Assembly (NCBI GenBank): GCA_903813345.2
Contig: CAIIXF020000327.1
Location: 1-23,000 of the forward strand
Reading direction: 5' to 3'
Length of the DNA stretch: 23,000 nucleotides
Origin: Owenia fusiformis
Taxonomy: Eukaryota; Annelida; Polychaeta; Sabellida; Oweniidae
The notes below the pieces were generated by a model. It made no database searches. It saw only the letters and a list, made by a program, of their open reading frames with translations, and was not told where the DNA came from. Numbering within the stretch: position 1 is the first letter of the stretch; each line of letters starts with the position of its first letter. Below are positions 1 to 9,479 of the stretch, one piece after another. A program made the position numbers and the translations under genes.

Positions 1-53
1 GCGTGTTAATTTTGACTTCATTTTTGTGAATTTCAATTTCTGTCGGCAGAGGG

Positions 54-434
54 TCAATACAACCCACGTGAGATTTGTTTTGTTCATGGTAAAGTAGTAC
101 TTAAAACACTAGTTTGCTACTTTGTAGATGTATGGCACGTATATGTGTACATGTATTGACAATTAATGCTTGGTAATAGCTAGTAGGTGTGCCAGGGACC
201 GCTGATAGATTATAATTTTGAACCAAAAAATTGAATTATATTTTTGGCGGTCTCAGTAAATCAATGTGGTAATCAGGTCCTACGTGCTTTTTACAGACCC
301 AGAAAGTTTTTGAATAGGACTACATGATCAGAATGGATGCGAGGATTCGATGGGCTGGGATTTGAGAAATTATGATTTGAACTTTGTCAATTTTACATGT
401 ATTCCAATGGGTGAAAAAGTAAGTTGCTTTCTAC
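54..434. other. Extra ~380-bp segment inside the flanking element copy, absent from array copies
   Basis: This block separates the two parts of the left element copy and has no counterpart in the array element. It is bordered by similar short motifs, CAGAGGG (47-53) and CAGAGAG (435-441), which could be an imperfect 7-bp target duplication or the microhomology at which the array version lost the block. Its two ends are not inverted repeats of each other. It holds one imperfect hairpin (195-253) and no open reading frame worth calling. I see no resemblance to the array backbone. Its identity is unknown. Confidence 0.5.
195..253. repeat. Imperfect inverted repeat (hairpin)
   Basis: GACCGC (197-202) pairs with GCGGTC (247-252), and the AT-rich tracts inside (about 209-219 and 229-243) also pair partly, around a loop near GAACC. 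It could be a small structured element, but AT-rich inner arms pair easily by chance. Confidence 0.4.
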
Positions 435-618
435 CAGAGAGAGGGGTTAGCTTATATACCTAATAGTGTCACAATTGACCGATTATTTCAAAAAGTAGAT
501 GTTTGACCCTTATTGAGTGTCAAAACGTAGCTTAGACATTGCTTTTGAACCTCAGATAGGCCAGTGGTGCCACATAAATCCATAACTCGAGATAAGAAAC
601 CAGGCGTTTGCCCACTGG

Positions 619-667
619 CGTAAATTAGGGCTGTTTTGGCGTAGTGGCCAAACTGCCCTAATTCACG
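619..667. repeat. Head-to-head palindrome at the array's left border
   Basis: The terminus of the flanking copy (619-640, ending GCTGTTTTGGC) and the terminus of the first array element (647-667, starting GCCAAACTGCCC) form an inverted repeat with a few mismatches, separated by the 6-bp spacer GTAGTG (641-646). The symmetry continues outwards at lower identity to about 435 and 860, then again between 1-53 and 858-905. The whole left end could therefore fold into a long imperfect hairpin or cruciform. Confidence 0.75.
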
Positions 668-1109
668 TCACCATACTAGTCAATGGGCAAAAGGTCAAAC
701 GCCTGACTTTTTATCTCGAGTTTTGGATTTATGTGGCCTCACTGGCCTATCTGAGGTTCTAAAGCTATGTCTAAGCTACATTTTGACACTAAACTCAATA
801 GGGGCCAACCATCTACTTTTTGAAATAATTGGTCAATTGTGACACTACCCCCTCTCTCTGCAGACAGAAATTGAAATTCACAAAAATCAAGGTAAAATTA
901 ATACGCCACTTGACTCGAAATTTTCCTTCAGATAACCCAAATAAACGCATTTTCAGAAGAAATGGCATGTTGTCATTGCAAAAAGATGACAACTGTACCT
1001 ACATACTAGCTTACTGACTCGTCATGATCACAATTGTGTTGGGACTACATTCATTTTTTTAAACTACTTTTTTCTATTCAGCGGAAGTGACGTATTAGGG
1101 CATTTTGGC
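647..1109 (+). mobile_element. MITE-like non-autonomous DNA transposon, first array copy
   Basis: This 463-bp segment has terminal inverted repeats of 25 bp (647-671) and 23 bp (1087-1109) that match except for one substitution and a 2-base gap. Both ends read GCCAAA, then C or A, then TGCCCTAAT. The right end is followed by CTAATAG (1110-1116). In every internal copy the same heptamer also precedes the left end, but here the left neighbour is GTAGTG because this is the array border. The segment carries no transposase. Its longest plus-strand frame (829-1017, 62 codons) has no recognisable domain. Such elements are normally mobilised in trans by a related autonomous element. A 7-bp duplication does not by itself assign a superfamily (hAT, P and others give 7-8 bp). 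The ends are confirmed by the empty site at 7285-7291. Confidence 0.8.
969..993. repeat. Perfect 8-bp stem-loop inside the element
   Basis: GTTGTCAT (969-976) and ATGACAAC (986-993) are exact reverse complements around the 9-base loop TGCAAAAAG. The structure recurs 322 bases after the start of every element copy. Any role as a terminator or protein-binding site is unproven. Confidence 0.6.
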
Positions 1110-1116
1110 CTAATAG

Positions 1117-1968
1117 CCACATGGTTGGATGATTTTTGGCTTGAAATTGCGTTTTTCCAATTAAGTAGAGTTTTTCAAGTAGTTTTATGCAGTTTAAGAA
1201 TATTCTGACAGCAATTATGAAAAATATGGCTACTTCATTACCCCTGGGGTCATTTTTCCAAGAACCCAATGGTTTTCCTTTAAATTTGACTAGTTTTTCA
1301 TTTGCATCATAAAATCTACTGCCTGATGGTGACATTTTACAATATCGTGTCAAGAAATTGAGTATTTTAATGCATATTGCGATTTTTAGCCAAAATCACT
1401 GAACCGTGAACCAGAAAATTGGGCAAATTTGGCCTACTTTGGCAAAATTTTACTAAAATTATCATTTTTTTTGACACTTTATTCCATTCAACCACCTCCT
1501 GATTTGAAAAATGATGACAAATTTGATCAGTTTTGACTCTGGCCTGGAGAATTGGGACTTTTGAGATATTTTTAACTTGAATTTAGTCATTTAGAGTGAA
1601 CAAATACATCAAAAATTGACACTTAACTGACCAATCTCTAACTGTACCCCTGATATGTACCTTCATTCTTCACTGGAAACCATAAGATGGAAAATTCAAT
1701 CTTTATTATGAACATCAACTCATTGGCTTCCCCATTTACGACAACATGTGACATCTAGGGGTCATTAAGGGCGAAATTGTAGCCAAATATCGTCAAAATC
1801 AGTGGTTTTTGGGGTAAAAAGCGAAAACTGCTGATTCAGCAAAAACATTAAATTTGTTCATGAAAATTCCCCTTTTTGCCTCCGTCCAGAATATGTTTCA
1901 CACTAATAAACTTCAATTCTGGGCGATTCTGAGTAGTTTTAAAAAATTTTGGTCACTTTCACATGTGA
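1117..1968 (+). repeat. Satellite backbone (852 bp), first copy
   Basis: This is the non-transposon part of the unit, running from CCACATGGTTGG to ACTTTCACATGTGA. It is AT-rich, with many A or T runs, including an 8-T run at 1465-1472. Small palindromic motifs include ACCCCTGGGGT (near 1240) and TGCTGATTCAGCA (near 1830). There is no gene, RNA gene or internal short-period tandem repeat that I can support. A minus-strand frame of 91 codons (1078-1353) crosses from the transposon's right end into the backbone, and a plus-strand frame of 105 codons (1854-2171) crosses from the backbone into the next element. Neither has a recognisable domain. Confidence 0.8.
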
Positions 1969-1975
1969 CTAATAG

Positions 1976-2438
1976 GCCAAACTGCCCTAATTCACGTCAC
2001 CATACTAGTCAATGGGCAAAAGGTCAAACGCCTGACTTTTTATCTCGAGTTTTGGATTTATGTGGCCTCACTGGCCTATCTGAGGTTCTAAAGCTATGTC
2101 TAAGCTACATTTTGACACTAAACTCAATAGGGGCCAACCATCTACTTTTTGAAATAATTGGTCAATTGTGACACTACCCCCTCTCTCTGCAGACAGAAAT
2201 TGAAATTCACAAAAATCAAGGTAAAATTAATACGCCACTTGACTCGAAATTTTCCTTCAGATAACCCAAATAAACGCATTTTCAGAAGAAATGGCATGTT
2301 GTCATTGCAAAAAGATGACAACTGTACCTACATACTAGCTTACTGACTCGTCATGATCACAATTGTGTTGGGACTACATTCATTTTTTTAAACTACTTTT
2401 TTCTATTCAGCGGAAGTGACGTATTAGGGCATTTTGGC
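1976..2438 (+). mobile_element. MITE-like element with both 7-bp flanking duplications (reference copy)
   Basis: This is the first copy with its complete insertion context. CTAATAG lies at 1969-1975 on the left and at 2439-2445 on the right. Inverted termini are at 1976-2000 and 2416-2438. Further full copies lie at 3305-3767, 4634-5096, 5963-6425, 8151-8613, 9480-9942, 10809-11271, 12137-12599, 13466-13928, 14795-15257, 16124-16586, 17453-17915, 18782-19244, 20111-20573 and 21440-21902. A truncated copy starts at 22769. Because every copy sits at the same site in the unit, there was one insertion, followed by co-amplification with the satellite rather than independent transpositions. Confidence 0.8.
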
Positions 2439-3304
2439 CTAATAGCCACATGGTTGGATGATTTTTGGCTTGAAATTGCGTTTTTCCAATTAAGTAGAGT
2501 TTTTCAAGTAGTTTTATGCAGTTTAAGAATATTCTGACAGCAATTATGAAAAATATGGCTACTTCATTACCCCTGGGGTCATTTTTCCAAGAACCCAATG
2601 GTTTTCCTTTAAATTTGACTAGTTTTTCATTTGCATCATAAAATCTACTGCCTGATGGTGACATTTTACAATATCGTGTCAAGAAATTGAGTATTTTAAT
2701 GCATATTGCGATTTTTAGCCAAAATCACTGAACCGTGAACCAGAAAATTGGGCAAATTTGGCCTACTTTGGCAAAATTTTACTAAAATTATCATTTTTTT
2801 TGACACTTTATTCCATTCAACCACCTCCTGATTTGAAAAATGATGACAAATTTGATCAGTTTTGACTCTGGCCTGGAGAATTGGGACTTTTGAGATATTT
2901 TTAACTTGAATTTAGTCATTTAGAGTGAACAAATACATCAAAAATTGACACTTAACTGACCAATCTCTAACTGTACCCCTGATATGTACCTTCATTCTTC
3001 ACTGGAAACCATAAGATGGAAAATTCAATCTTTATTATGAACATCAACTCATTGGCTTCCCCATTTACGACAACATGTGACATCTAGGGGTCATTAAGGG
3101 CGAAATTGTAGCCAAATATCGTCAAAATCAGTGGTTTTTGGGGTAAAAAGCGAAAACTGCTGATTCAGCAAAAACATTAAATTTGTTCATGAAAATTCCC
3201 CTTTTTGCCTCCGTCCAGAATATGTTTCACACTAATAAACTTCAATTCTGGGCGATTCTGAGTAGTTTTAAAAAATTTTGGTCACTTTCACATGTGACTA
3301 ATAG
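1976..3304 (+). repeat. Array unit 2 (1,329 bp)
   Basis: Element 1976-2438, backbone 2446-3297, closing heptamer 3298-3304. Confidence 0.95.
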
Positions 3305-4633
3305 GCCAAACTGCCCTAATTCACGTCACCATACTAGTCAATGGGCAAAAGGTCAAACGCCTGACTTTTTATCTCGAGTTTTGGATTTATGTGGCCTCAC
3401 TGGCCTATCTGAGGTTCTAAAGCTATGTCTAAGCTACATTTTGACACTAAACTCAATAGGGGCCAACCATCTACTTTTTGAAATAATTGGTCAATTGTGA
3501 CACTACCCCCTCTCTCTGCAGACAGAAATTGAAATTCACAAAAATCAAGGTAAAATTAATACGCCACTTGACTCGAAATTTTCCTTCAGATAACCCAAAT
3601 AAACGCATTTTCAGAAGAAATGGCATGTTGTCATTGCAAAAAGATGACAACTGTACCTACATACTAGCTTACTGACTCGTCATGATCACAATTGTGTTGG
3701 GACTACATTCATTTTTTTAAACTACTTTTTTCTATTCAGCGGAAGTGACGTATTAGGGCATTTTGGCCTAATAGCCACATGGTTGGATGATTTTTGGCTT
3801 GAAATTGCGTTTTTCCAATTAAGTAGAGTTTTTCAAGTAGTTTTATGCAGTTTAAGAATATTCTGACAGCAATTATGAAAAATATGGCTACTTCATTACC
3901 CCTGGGGTCATTTTTCCAAGAACCCAATGGTTTTCCTTTAAATTTGACTAGTTTTTCATTTGCATCATAAAATCTACTGCCTGATGGTGACATTTTACAA
4001 TATCGTGTCAAGAAATTGAGTATTTTAATGCATATTGCGATTTTTAGCCAAAATCACTGAACCGTGAACCAGAAAATTGGGCAAATTTGGCCTACTTTGG
4101 CAAAATTTTACTAAAATTATCATTTTTTTTGACACTTTATTCCATTCAACCACCTCCTGATTTGAAAAATGATGACAAATTTGATCAGTTTTGACTCTGG
4201 CCTGGAGAATTGGGACTTTTGAGATATTTTTAACTTGAATTTAGTCATTTAGAGTGAACAAATACATCAAAAATTGACACTTAACTGACCAATCTCTAAC
4301 TGTACCCCTGATATGTACCTTCATTCTTCACTGGAAACCATAAGATGGAAAATTCAATCTTTATTATGAACATCAACTCATTGGCTTCCCCATTTACGAC
4401 AACATGTGACATCTAGGGGTCATTAAGGGCGAAATTGTAGCCAAATATCGTCAAAATCAGTGGTTTTTGGGGTAAAAAGCGAAAACTGCTGATTCAGCAA
4501 AAACATTAAATTTGTTCATGAAAATTCCCCTTTTTGCCTCCGTCCAGAATATGTTTCACACTAATAAACTTCAATTCTGGGCGATTCTGAGTAGTTTTAA
4601 AAAATTTTGGTCACTTTCACATGTGACTAATAG
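3305..4633 (+). repeat. Array unit 3 (1,329 bp)
   Basis: Element 3305-3767, backbone 3775-4626, closing heptamer 4627-4633. Confidence 0.95.
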
Positions 4634-5962
4634 GCCAAACTGCCCTAATTCACGTCACCATACTAGTCAATGGGCAAAAGGTCAAACGCCTGACTTTTTA
4701 TCTCGAGTTTTGGATTTATGTGGCCTCACTGGCCTATCTGAGGTTCTAAAGCTATGTCTAAGCTACATTTTGACACTAAACTCAATAGGGGCCAACCATC
4801 TACTTTTTGAAATAATTGGTCAATTGTGACACTACCCCCTCTCTCTGCAGACAGAAATTGAAATTCACAAAAATCAAGGTAAAATTAATACGCCACTTGA
4901 CTCGAAATTTTCCTTCAGATAACCCAAATAAACGCATTTTCAGAAGAAATGGCATGTTGTCATTGCAAAAAGATGACAACTGTACCTACATACTAGCTTA
5001 CTGACTCGTCATGATCACAATTGTGTTGGGACTACATTCATTTTTTTAAACTACTTTTTTCTATTCAGCGGAAGTGACGTATTAGGGCATTTTGGCCTAA
5101 TAGCCACATGGTTGGATGATTTTTGGCTTGAAATTGCGTTTTTCCAATTAAGTAGAGTTTTTCAAGTAGTTTTATGCAGTTTAAGAATATTCTGACAGCA
5201 ATTATGAAAAATATGGCTACTTCATTACCCCTGGGGTCATTTTTCCAAGAACCCAATGGTTTTCCTTTAAATTTGACTAGTTTTTCATTTGCATCATAAA
5301 ATCTACTGCCTGATGGTGACATTTTACAATATCGTGTCAAGAAATTGAGTATTTTAATGCATATTGCGATTTTTAGCCAAAATCACTGAACCGTGAACCA
5401 GAAAATTGGGCAAATTTGGCCTACTTTGGCAAAATTTTACTAAAATTATCATTTTTTTTGACACTTTATTCCATTCAACCACCTCCTGATTTGAAAAATG
5501 ATGACAAATTTGATCAGTTTTGACTCTGGCCTGGAGAATTGGGACTTTTGAGATATTTTTAACTTGAATTTAGTCATTTAGAGTGAACAAATACATCAAA
5601 AATTGACACTTAACTGACCAATCTCTAACTGTACCCCTGATATGTACCTTCATTCTTCACTGGAAACCATAAGATGGAAAATTCAATCTTTATTATGAAC
5701 ATCAACTCATTGGCTTCCCCATTTACGACAACATGTGACATCTAGGGGTCATTAAGGGCGAAATTGTAGCCAAATATCGTCAAAATCAGTGGTTTTTGGG
5801 GTAAAAAGCGAAAACTGCTGATTCAGCAAAAACATTAAATTTGTTCATGAAAATTCCCCTTTTTGCCTCCGTCCAGAATATGTTTCACACTAATAAACTT
5901 CAATTCTGGGCGATTCTGAGTAGTTTTAAAAAATTTTGGTCACTTTCACATGTGACTAATAG
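4634..5962 (+). repeat. Array unit 4 (1,329 bp)
   Basis: Element 4634-5096, backbone 5104-5955, closing heptamer 5956-5962. Confidence 0.95.
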
Positions 5963-7291
5963 GCCAAACTGCCCTAATTCACGTCACCATACTAGTCAAT
6001 GGGCAAAAGGTCAAACGCCTGACTTTTTATCTCGAGTTTTGGATTTATGTGGCCTCACTGGCCTATCTGAGGTTCTAAAGCTATGTCTAAGCTACATTTT
6101 GACACTAAACTCAATAGGGGCCAACCATCTACTTTTTGAAATAATTGGTCAATTGTGACACTACCCCCTCTCTCTGCAGACAGAAATTGAAATTCACAAA
6201 AATCAAGGTAAAATTAATACGCCACTTGACTCGAAATTTTCCTTCAGATAACCCAAATAAACGCATTTTCAGAAGAAATGGCATGTTGTCATTGCAAAAA
6301 GATGACAACTGTACCTACATACTAGCTTACTGACTCGTCATGATCACAATTGTGTTGGGACTACATTCATTTTTTTAAACTACTTTTTTCTATTCAGCGG
6401 AAGTGACGTATTAGGGCATTTTGGCCTAATAGCCACATGGTTGGATGATTTTTGGCTTGAAATTGCGTTTTTCCAATTAAGTAGAGTTTTTCAAGTAGTT
6501 TTATGCAGTTTAAGAATATTCTGACAGCAATTATGAAAAATATGGCTACTTCATTACCCCTGGGGTCATTTTTCCAAGAACCCAATGGTTTTCCTTTAAA
6601 TTTGACTAGTTTTTCATTTGCATCATAAAATCTACTGCCTGATGGTGACATTTTACAATATCGTGTCAAGAAATTGAGTATTTTAATGCATATTGCGATT
6701 TTTAGCCAAAATCACTGAACCGTGAACCAGAAAATTGGGCAAATTTGGCCTACTTTGGCAAAATTTTACTAAAATTATCATTTTTTTTGACACTTTATTC
6801 CATTCAACCACCTCCTGATTTGAAAAATGATGACAAATTTGATCAGTTTTGACTCTGGCCTGGAGAATTGGGACTTTTGAGATATTTTTAACTTGAATTT
6901 AGTCATTTAGAGTGAACAAATACATCAAAAATTGACACTTAACTGACCAATCTCTAACTGTACCCCTGATATGTACCTTCATTCTTCACTGGAAACCATA
7001 AGATGGAAAATTCAATCTTTATTATGAACATCAACTCATTGGCTTCCCCATTTACGACAACATGTGACATCTAGGGGTCATTAAGGGCGAAATTGTAGCC
7101 AAATATCGTCAAAATCAGTGGTTTTTGGGGTAAAAAGCGAAAACTGCTGATTCAGCAAAAACATTAAATTTGTTCATGAAAATTCCCCTTTTTGCCTCCG
7201 TCCAGAATATGTTTCACACTAATAAACTTCAATTCTGGGCGATTCTGAGTAGTTTTAAAAAATTTTGGTCACTTTCACATGTGACTAATAG
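5963..7291 (+). repeat. Array unit 5 (1,329 bp), precedes the short unit
   Basis: Element 5963-6425, backbone 6433-7284, closing heptamer 7285-7291. This heptamer leads directly into the next backbone with no element between. Confidence 0.95.
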
Positions 7292-7298
7292 CCACATG
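7278..7298. other. Empty insertion site with near-palindromic context
   Basis: A single CTAATAG (7285-7291) lies between CATGTGA (7278-7284) and CCACATG (7292-7298). The 21-bp block is almost self-complementary: apart from the central base, only the A/C pair next to the heptamer fails to match. It shows what the target looked like before insertion (or after exact loss) and fixes the element ends at GCC and GGC. Confidence 0.8.
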
Positions 7299-8150
7299 GT
7301 TGGATGATTTTTGGCTTGAAATTGCGTTTTTCCAATTAAGTAGAGTTTTTCAAGTAGTTTTATGCAGTTTAAGAATATTCTGACAGCAATTATGAAAAAT
7401 ATGGCTACTTCATTACCCCTGGGGTCATTTTTCCAAGAACCCAATGGTTTTCCTTTAAATTTGACTAGTTTTTCATTTGCATCATAAAATCTACTGCCTG
7501 ATGGTGACATTTTACAATATCGTGTCAAGAAATTGAGTATTTTAATGCATATTGCGATTTTTAGCCAAAATCACTGAACCGTGAACCAGAAAATTGGGCA
7601 AATTTGGCCTACTTTGGCAAAATTTTACTAAAATTATCATTTTTTTTGACACTTTATTCCATTCAACCACCTCCTGATTTGAAAAATGATGACAAATTTG
7701 ATCAGTTTTGACTCTGGCCTGGAGAATTGGGACTTTTGAGATATTTTTAACTTGAATTTAGTCATTTAGAGTGAACAAATACATCAAAAATTGACACTTA
7801 ACTGACCAATCTCTAACTGTACCCCTGATATGTACCTTCATTCTTCACTGGAAACCATAAGATGGAAAATTCAATCTTTATTATGAACATCAACTCATTG
7901 GCTTCCCCATTTACGACAACATGTGACATCTAGGGGTCATTAAGGGCGAAATTGTAGCCAAATATCGTCAAAATCAGTGGTTTTTGGGGTAAAAAGCGAA
8001 AACTGCTGATTCAGCAAAAACATTAAATTTGTTCATGAAAATTCCCCTTTTTGCCTCCGTCCAGAATATGTTTCACACTAATAAACTTCAATTCTGGGCG
8101 ATTCTGAGTAGTTTTAAAAAATTTTGGTCACTTTCACATGTGACTAATAG
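7292..8150 (+). repeat. Array unit 6, short (859 bp), lacks the MITE-like element
   Basis: Only backbone (7292-8143) and its closing heptamer (8144-8150) are present. Compared with its neighbours it is missing exactly 470 bp: the 463-bp element plus one CTAATAG. No footprint bases remain at the junction. The backbone itself looks identical to that of the other units, which argues that the loss is recent relative to homogenisation of the array, or that the unit is being converted along with the rest. Confidence 0.95.
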
Positions 8151-9479
8151 GCCAAACTGCCCTAATTCACGTCACCATACTAGTCAATGGGCAAAAGGTC
8201 AAACGCCTGACTTTTTATCTCGAGTTTTGGATTTATGTGGCCTCACTGGCCTATCTGAGGTTCTAAAGCTATGTCTAAGCTACATTTTGACACTAAACTC
8301 AATAGGGGCCAACCATCTACTTTTTGAAATAATTGGTCAATTGTGACACTACCCCCTCTCTCTGCAGACAGAAATTGAAATTCACAAAAATCAAGGTAAA
8401 ATTAATACGCCACTTGACTCGAAATTTTCCTTCAGATAACCCAAATAAACGCATTTTCAGAAGAAATGGCATGTTGTCATTGCAAAAAGATGACAACTGT
8501 ACCTACATACTAGCTTACTGACTCGTCATGATCACAATTGTGTTGGGACTACATTCATTTTTTTAAACTACTTTTTTCTATTCAGCGGAAGTGACGTATT
8601 AGGGCATTTTGGCCTAATAGCCACATGGTTGGATGATTTTTGGCTTGAAATTGCGTTTTTCCAATTAAGTAGAGTTTTTCAAGTAGTTTTATGCAGTTTA
8701 AGAATATTCTGACAGCAATTATGAAAAATATGGCTACTTCATTACCCCTGGGGTCATTTTTCCAAGAACCCAATGGTTTTCCTTTAAATTTGACTAGTTT
8801 TTCATTTGCATCATAAAATCTACTGCCTGATGGTGACATTTTACAATATCGTGTCAAGAAATTGAGTATTTTAATGCATATTGCGATTTTTAGCCAAAAT
8901 CACTGAACCGTGAACCAGAAAATTGGGCAAATTTGGCCTACTTTGGCAAAATTTTACTAAAATTATCATTTTTTTTGACACTTTATTCCATTCAACCACC
9001 TCCTGATTTGAAAAATGATGACAAATTTGATCAGTTTTGACTCTGGCCTGGAGAATTGGGACTTTTGAGATATTTTTAACTTGAATTTAGTCATTTAGAG
9101 TGAACAAATACATCAAAAATTGACACTTAACTGACCAATCTCTAACTGTACCCCTGATATGTACCTTCATTCTTCACTGGAAACCATAAGATGGAAAATT
9201 CAATCTTTATTATGAACATCAACTCATTGGCTTCCCCATTTACGACAACATGTGACATCTAGGGGTCATTAAGGGCGAAATTGTAGCCAAATATCGTCAA
9301 AATCAGTGGTTTTTGGGGTAAAAAGCGAAAACTGCTGATTCAGCAAAAACATTAAATTTGTTCATGAAAATTCCCCTTTTTGCCTCCGTCCAGAATATGT
9401 TTCACACTAATAAACTTCAATTCTGGGCGATTCTGAGTAGTTTTAAAAAATTTTGGTCACTTTCACATGTGACTAATAG
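8151..9479 (+). repeat. Array unit 7 (1,329 bp)
   Basis: Element 8151-8613, backbone 8621-9472, closing heptamer 9473-9479. The full-size organisation resumes immediately after the short unit. Confidence 0.95.

Larger units (their letters stand above)
1..640 (-). mobile_element. Diverged, interrupted copy of the array's MITE-like element (5' part)
   Basis: On the minus strand, starting at 640, the sequence begins GCCAAAACAGCCCTAATT and follows the first ~260 bp of the array element. 435-640 matches 647-860 and 1-53 matches about 858-905, in inverted order. Apart from indels the match is roughly 85% by eye. Shared blocks include the stretch around TATCTCGAG, GGATTTATGTGGC, CTGGCCTATCTGAGGTT and ACAGAAATTGAAATTCAC. 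Differences are several substitutions, two short gaps near the terminus, about 16 extra bases at 447-463, and an extra ~380-bp segment at 54-434. The terminus at 640 is the same terminal GCC as in the array copies, which supports that base as a real element end. The far end lies beyond the left window edge. No coding potential is seen. The transposon superfamily cannot be named from this sequence. Confidence 0.75.
647..1975 (+). repeat. Array unit 1 (1,329 bp), border unit
   Basis: Element 647-1109, heptamer 1110-1116, backbone 1117-1968, heptamer 1969-1975. The unit abuts the inverted flanking copy through a 6-bp spacer and shows no edge decay compared with internal units. Confidence 0.95.

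Noticed and set aside
1-640. Left flank as unique unrelated DNA
   Set aside because: Its reverse complement follows the array element closely over 435-640 and 1-53.
829-1017. 62-codon plus-strand frame, repeated once per filled unit
   Set aside because: It lies inside the transposon-like segment, has no recognisable domain, and its recurrence is explained by unit identity. Repetition of identical DNA is not evidence of coding.
1078-1353. 91-codon minus-strand frame, and its 99-codon variant at 7229-7528 in the short unit
   Set aside because: It runs across the element's right terminus into the backbone. In the short unit its tail changes with the junction, as expected for a chance frame.
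1117-1968. The 852-bp backbone as the mobile element, since in a tandem array the inverted repeats flank both arcs
   Set aside because: The short unit keeps the backbone and loses the 463-bp arc. The flanking copy at 1-640 matches only the 463-bp side and ends at the same terminal GCC.
1854-2171. 105-codon plus-strand frame, repeated at each backbone/element junction
   Set aside because: It crosses the insertion junction at 1975/1976 and so is a fusion of unrelated sequences created by the insertion. It is low in complexity and shows no domain.
1974-2441. Tc1/mariner-type insertion at a TA dinucleotide, since TA also borders GGCC...GGCC
   Set aside because: A TA insertion would leave an empty site reading ACTAATAATAGCC. 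The short unit reads ACTAATAGCC, which fits a 7-bp CTAATAG duplication instead.
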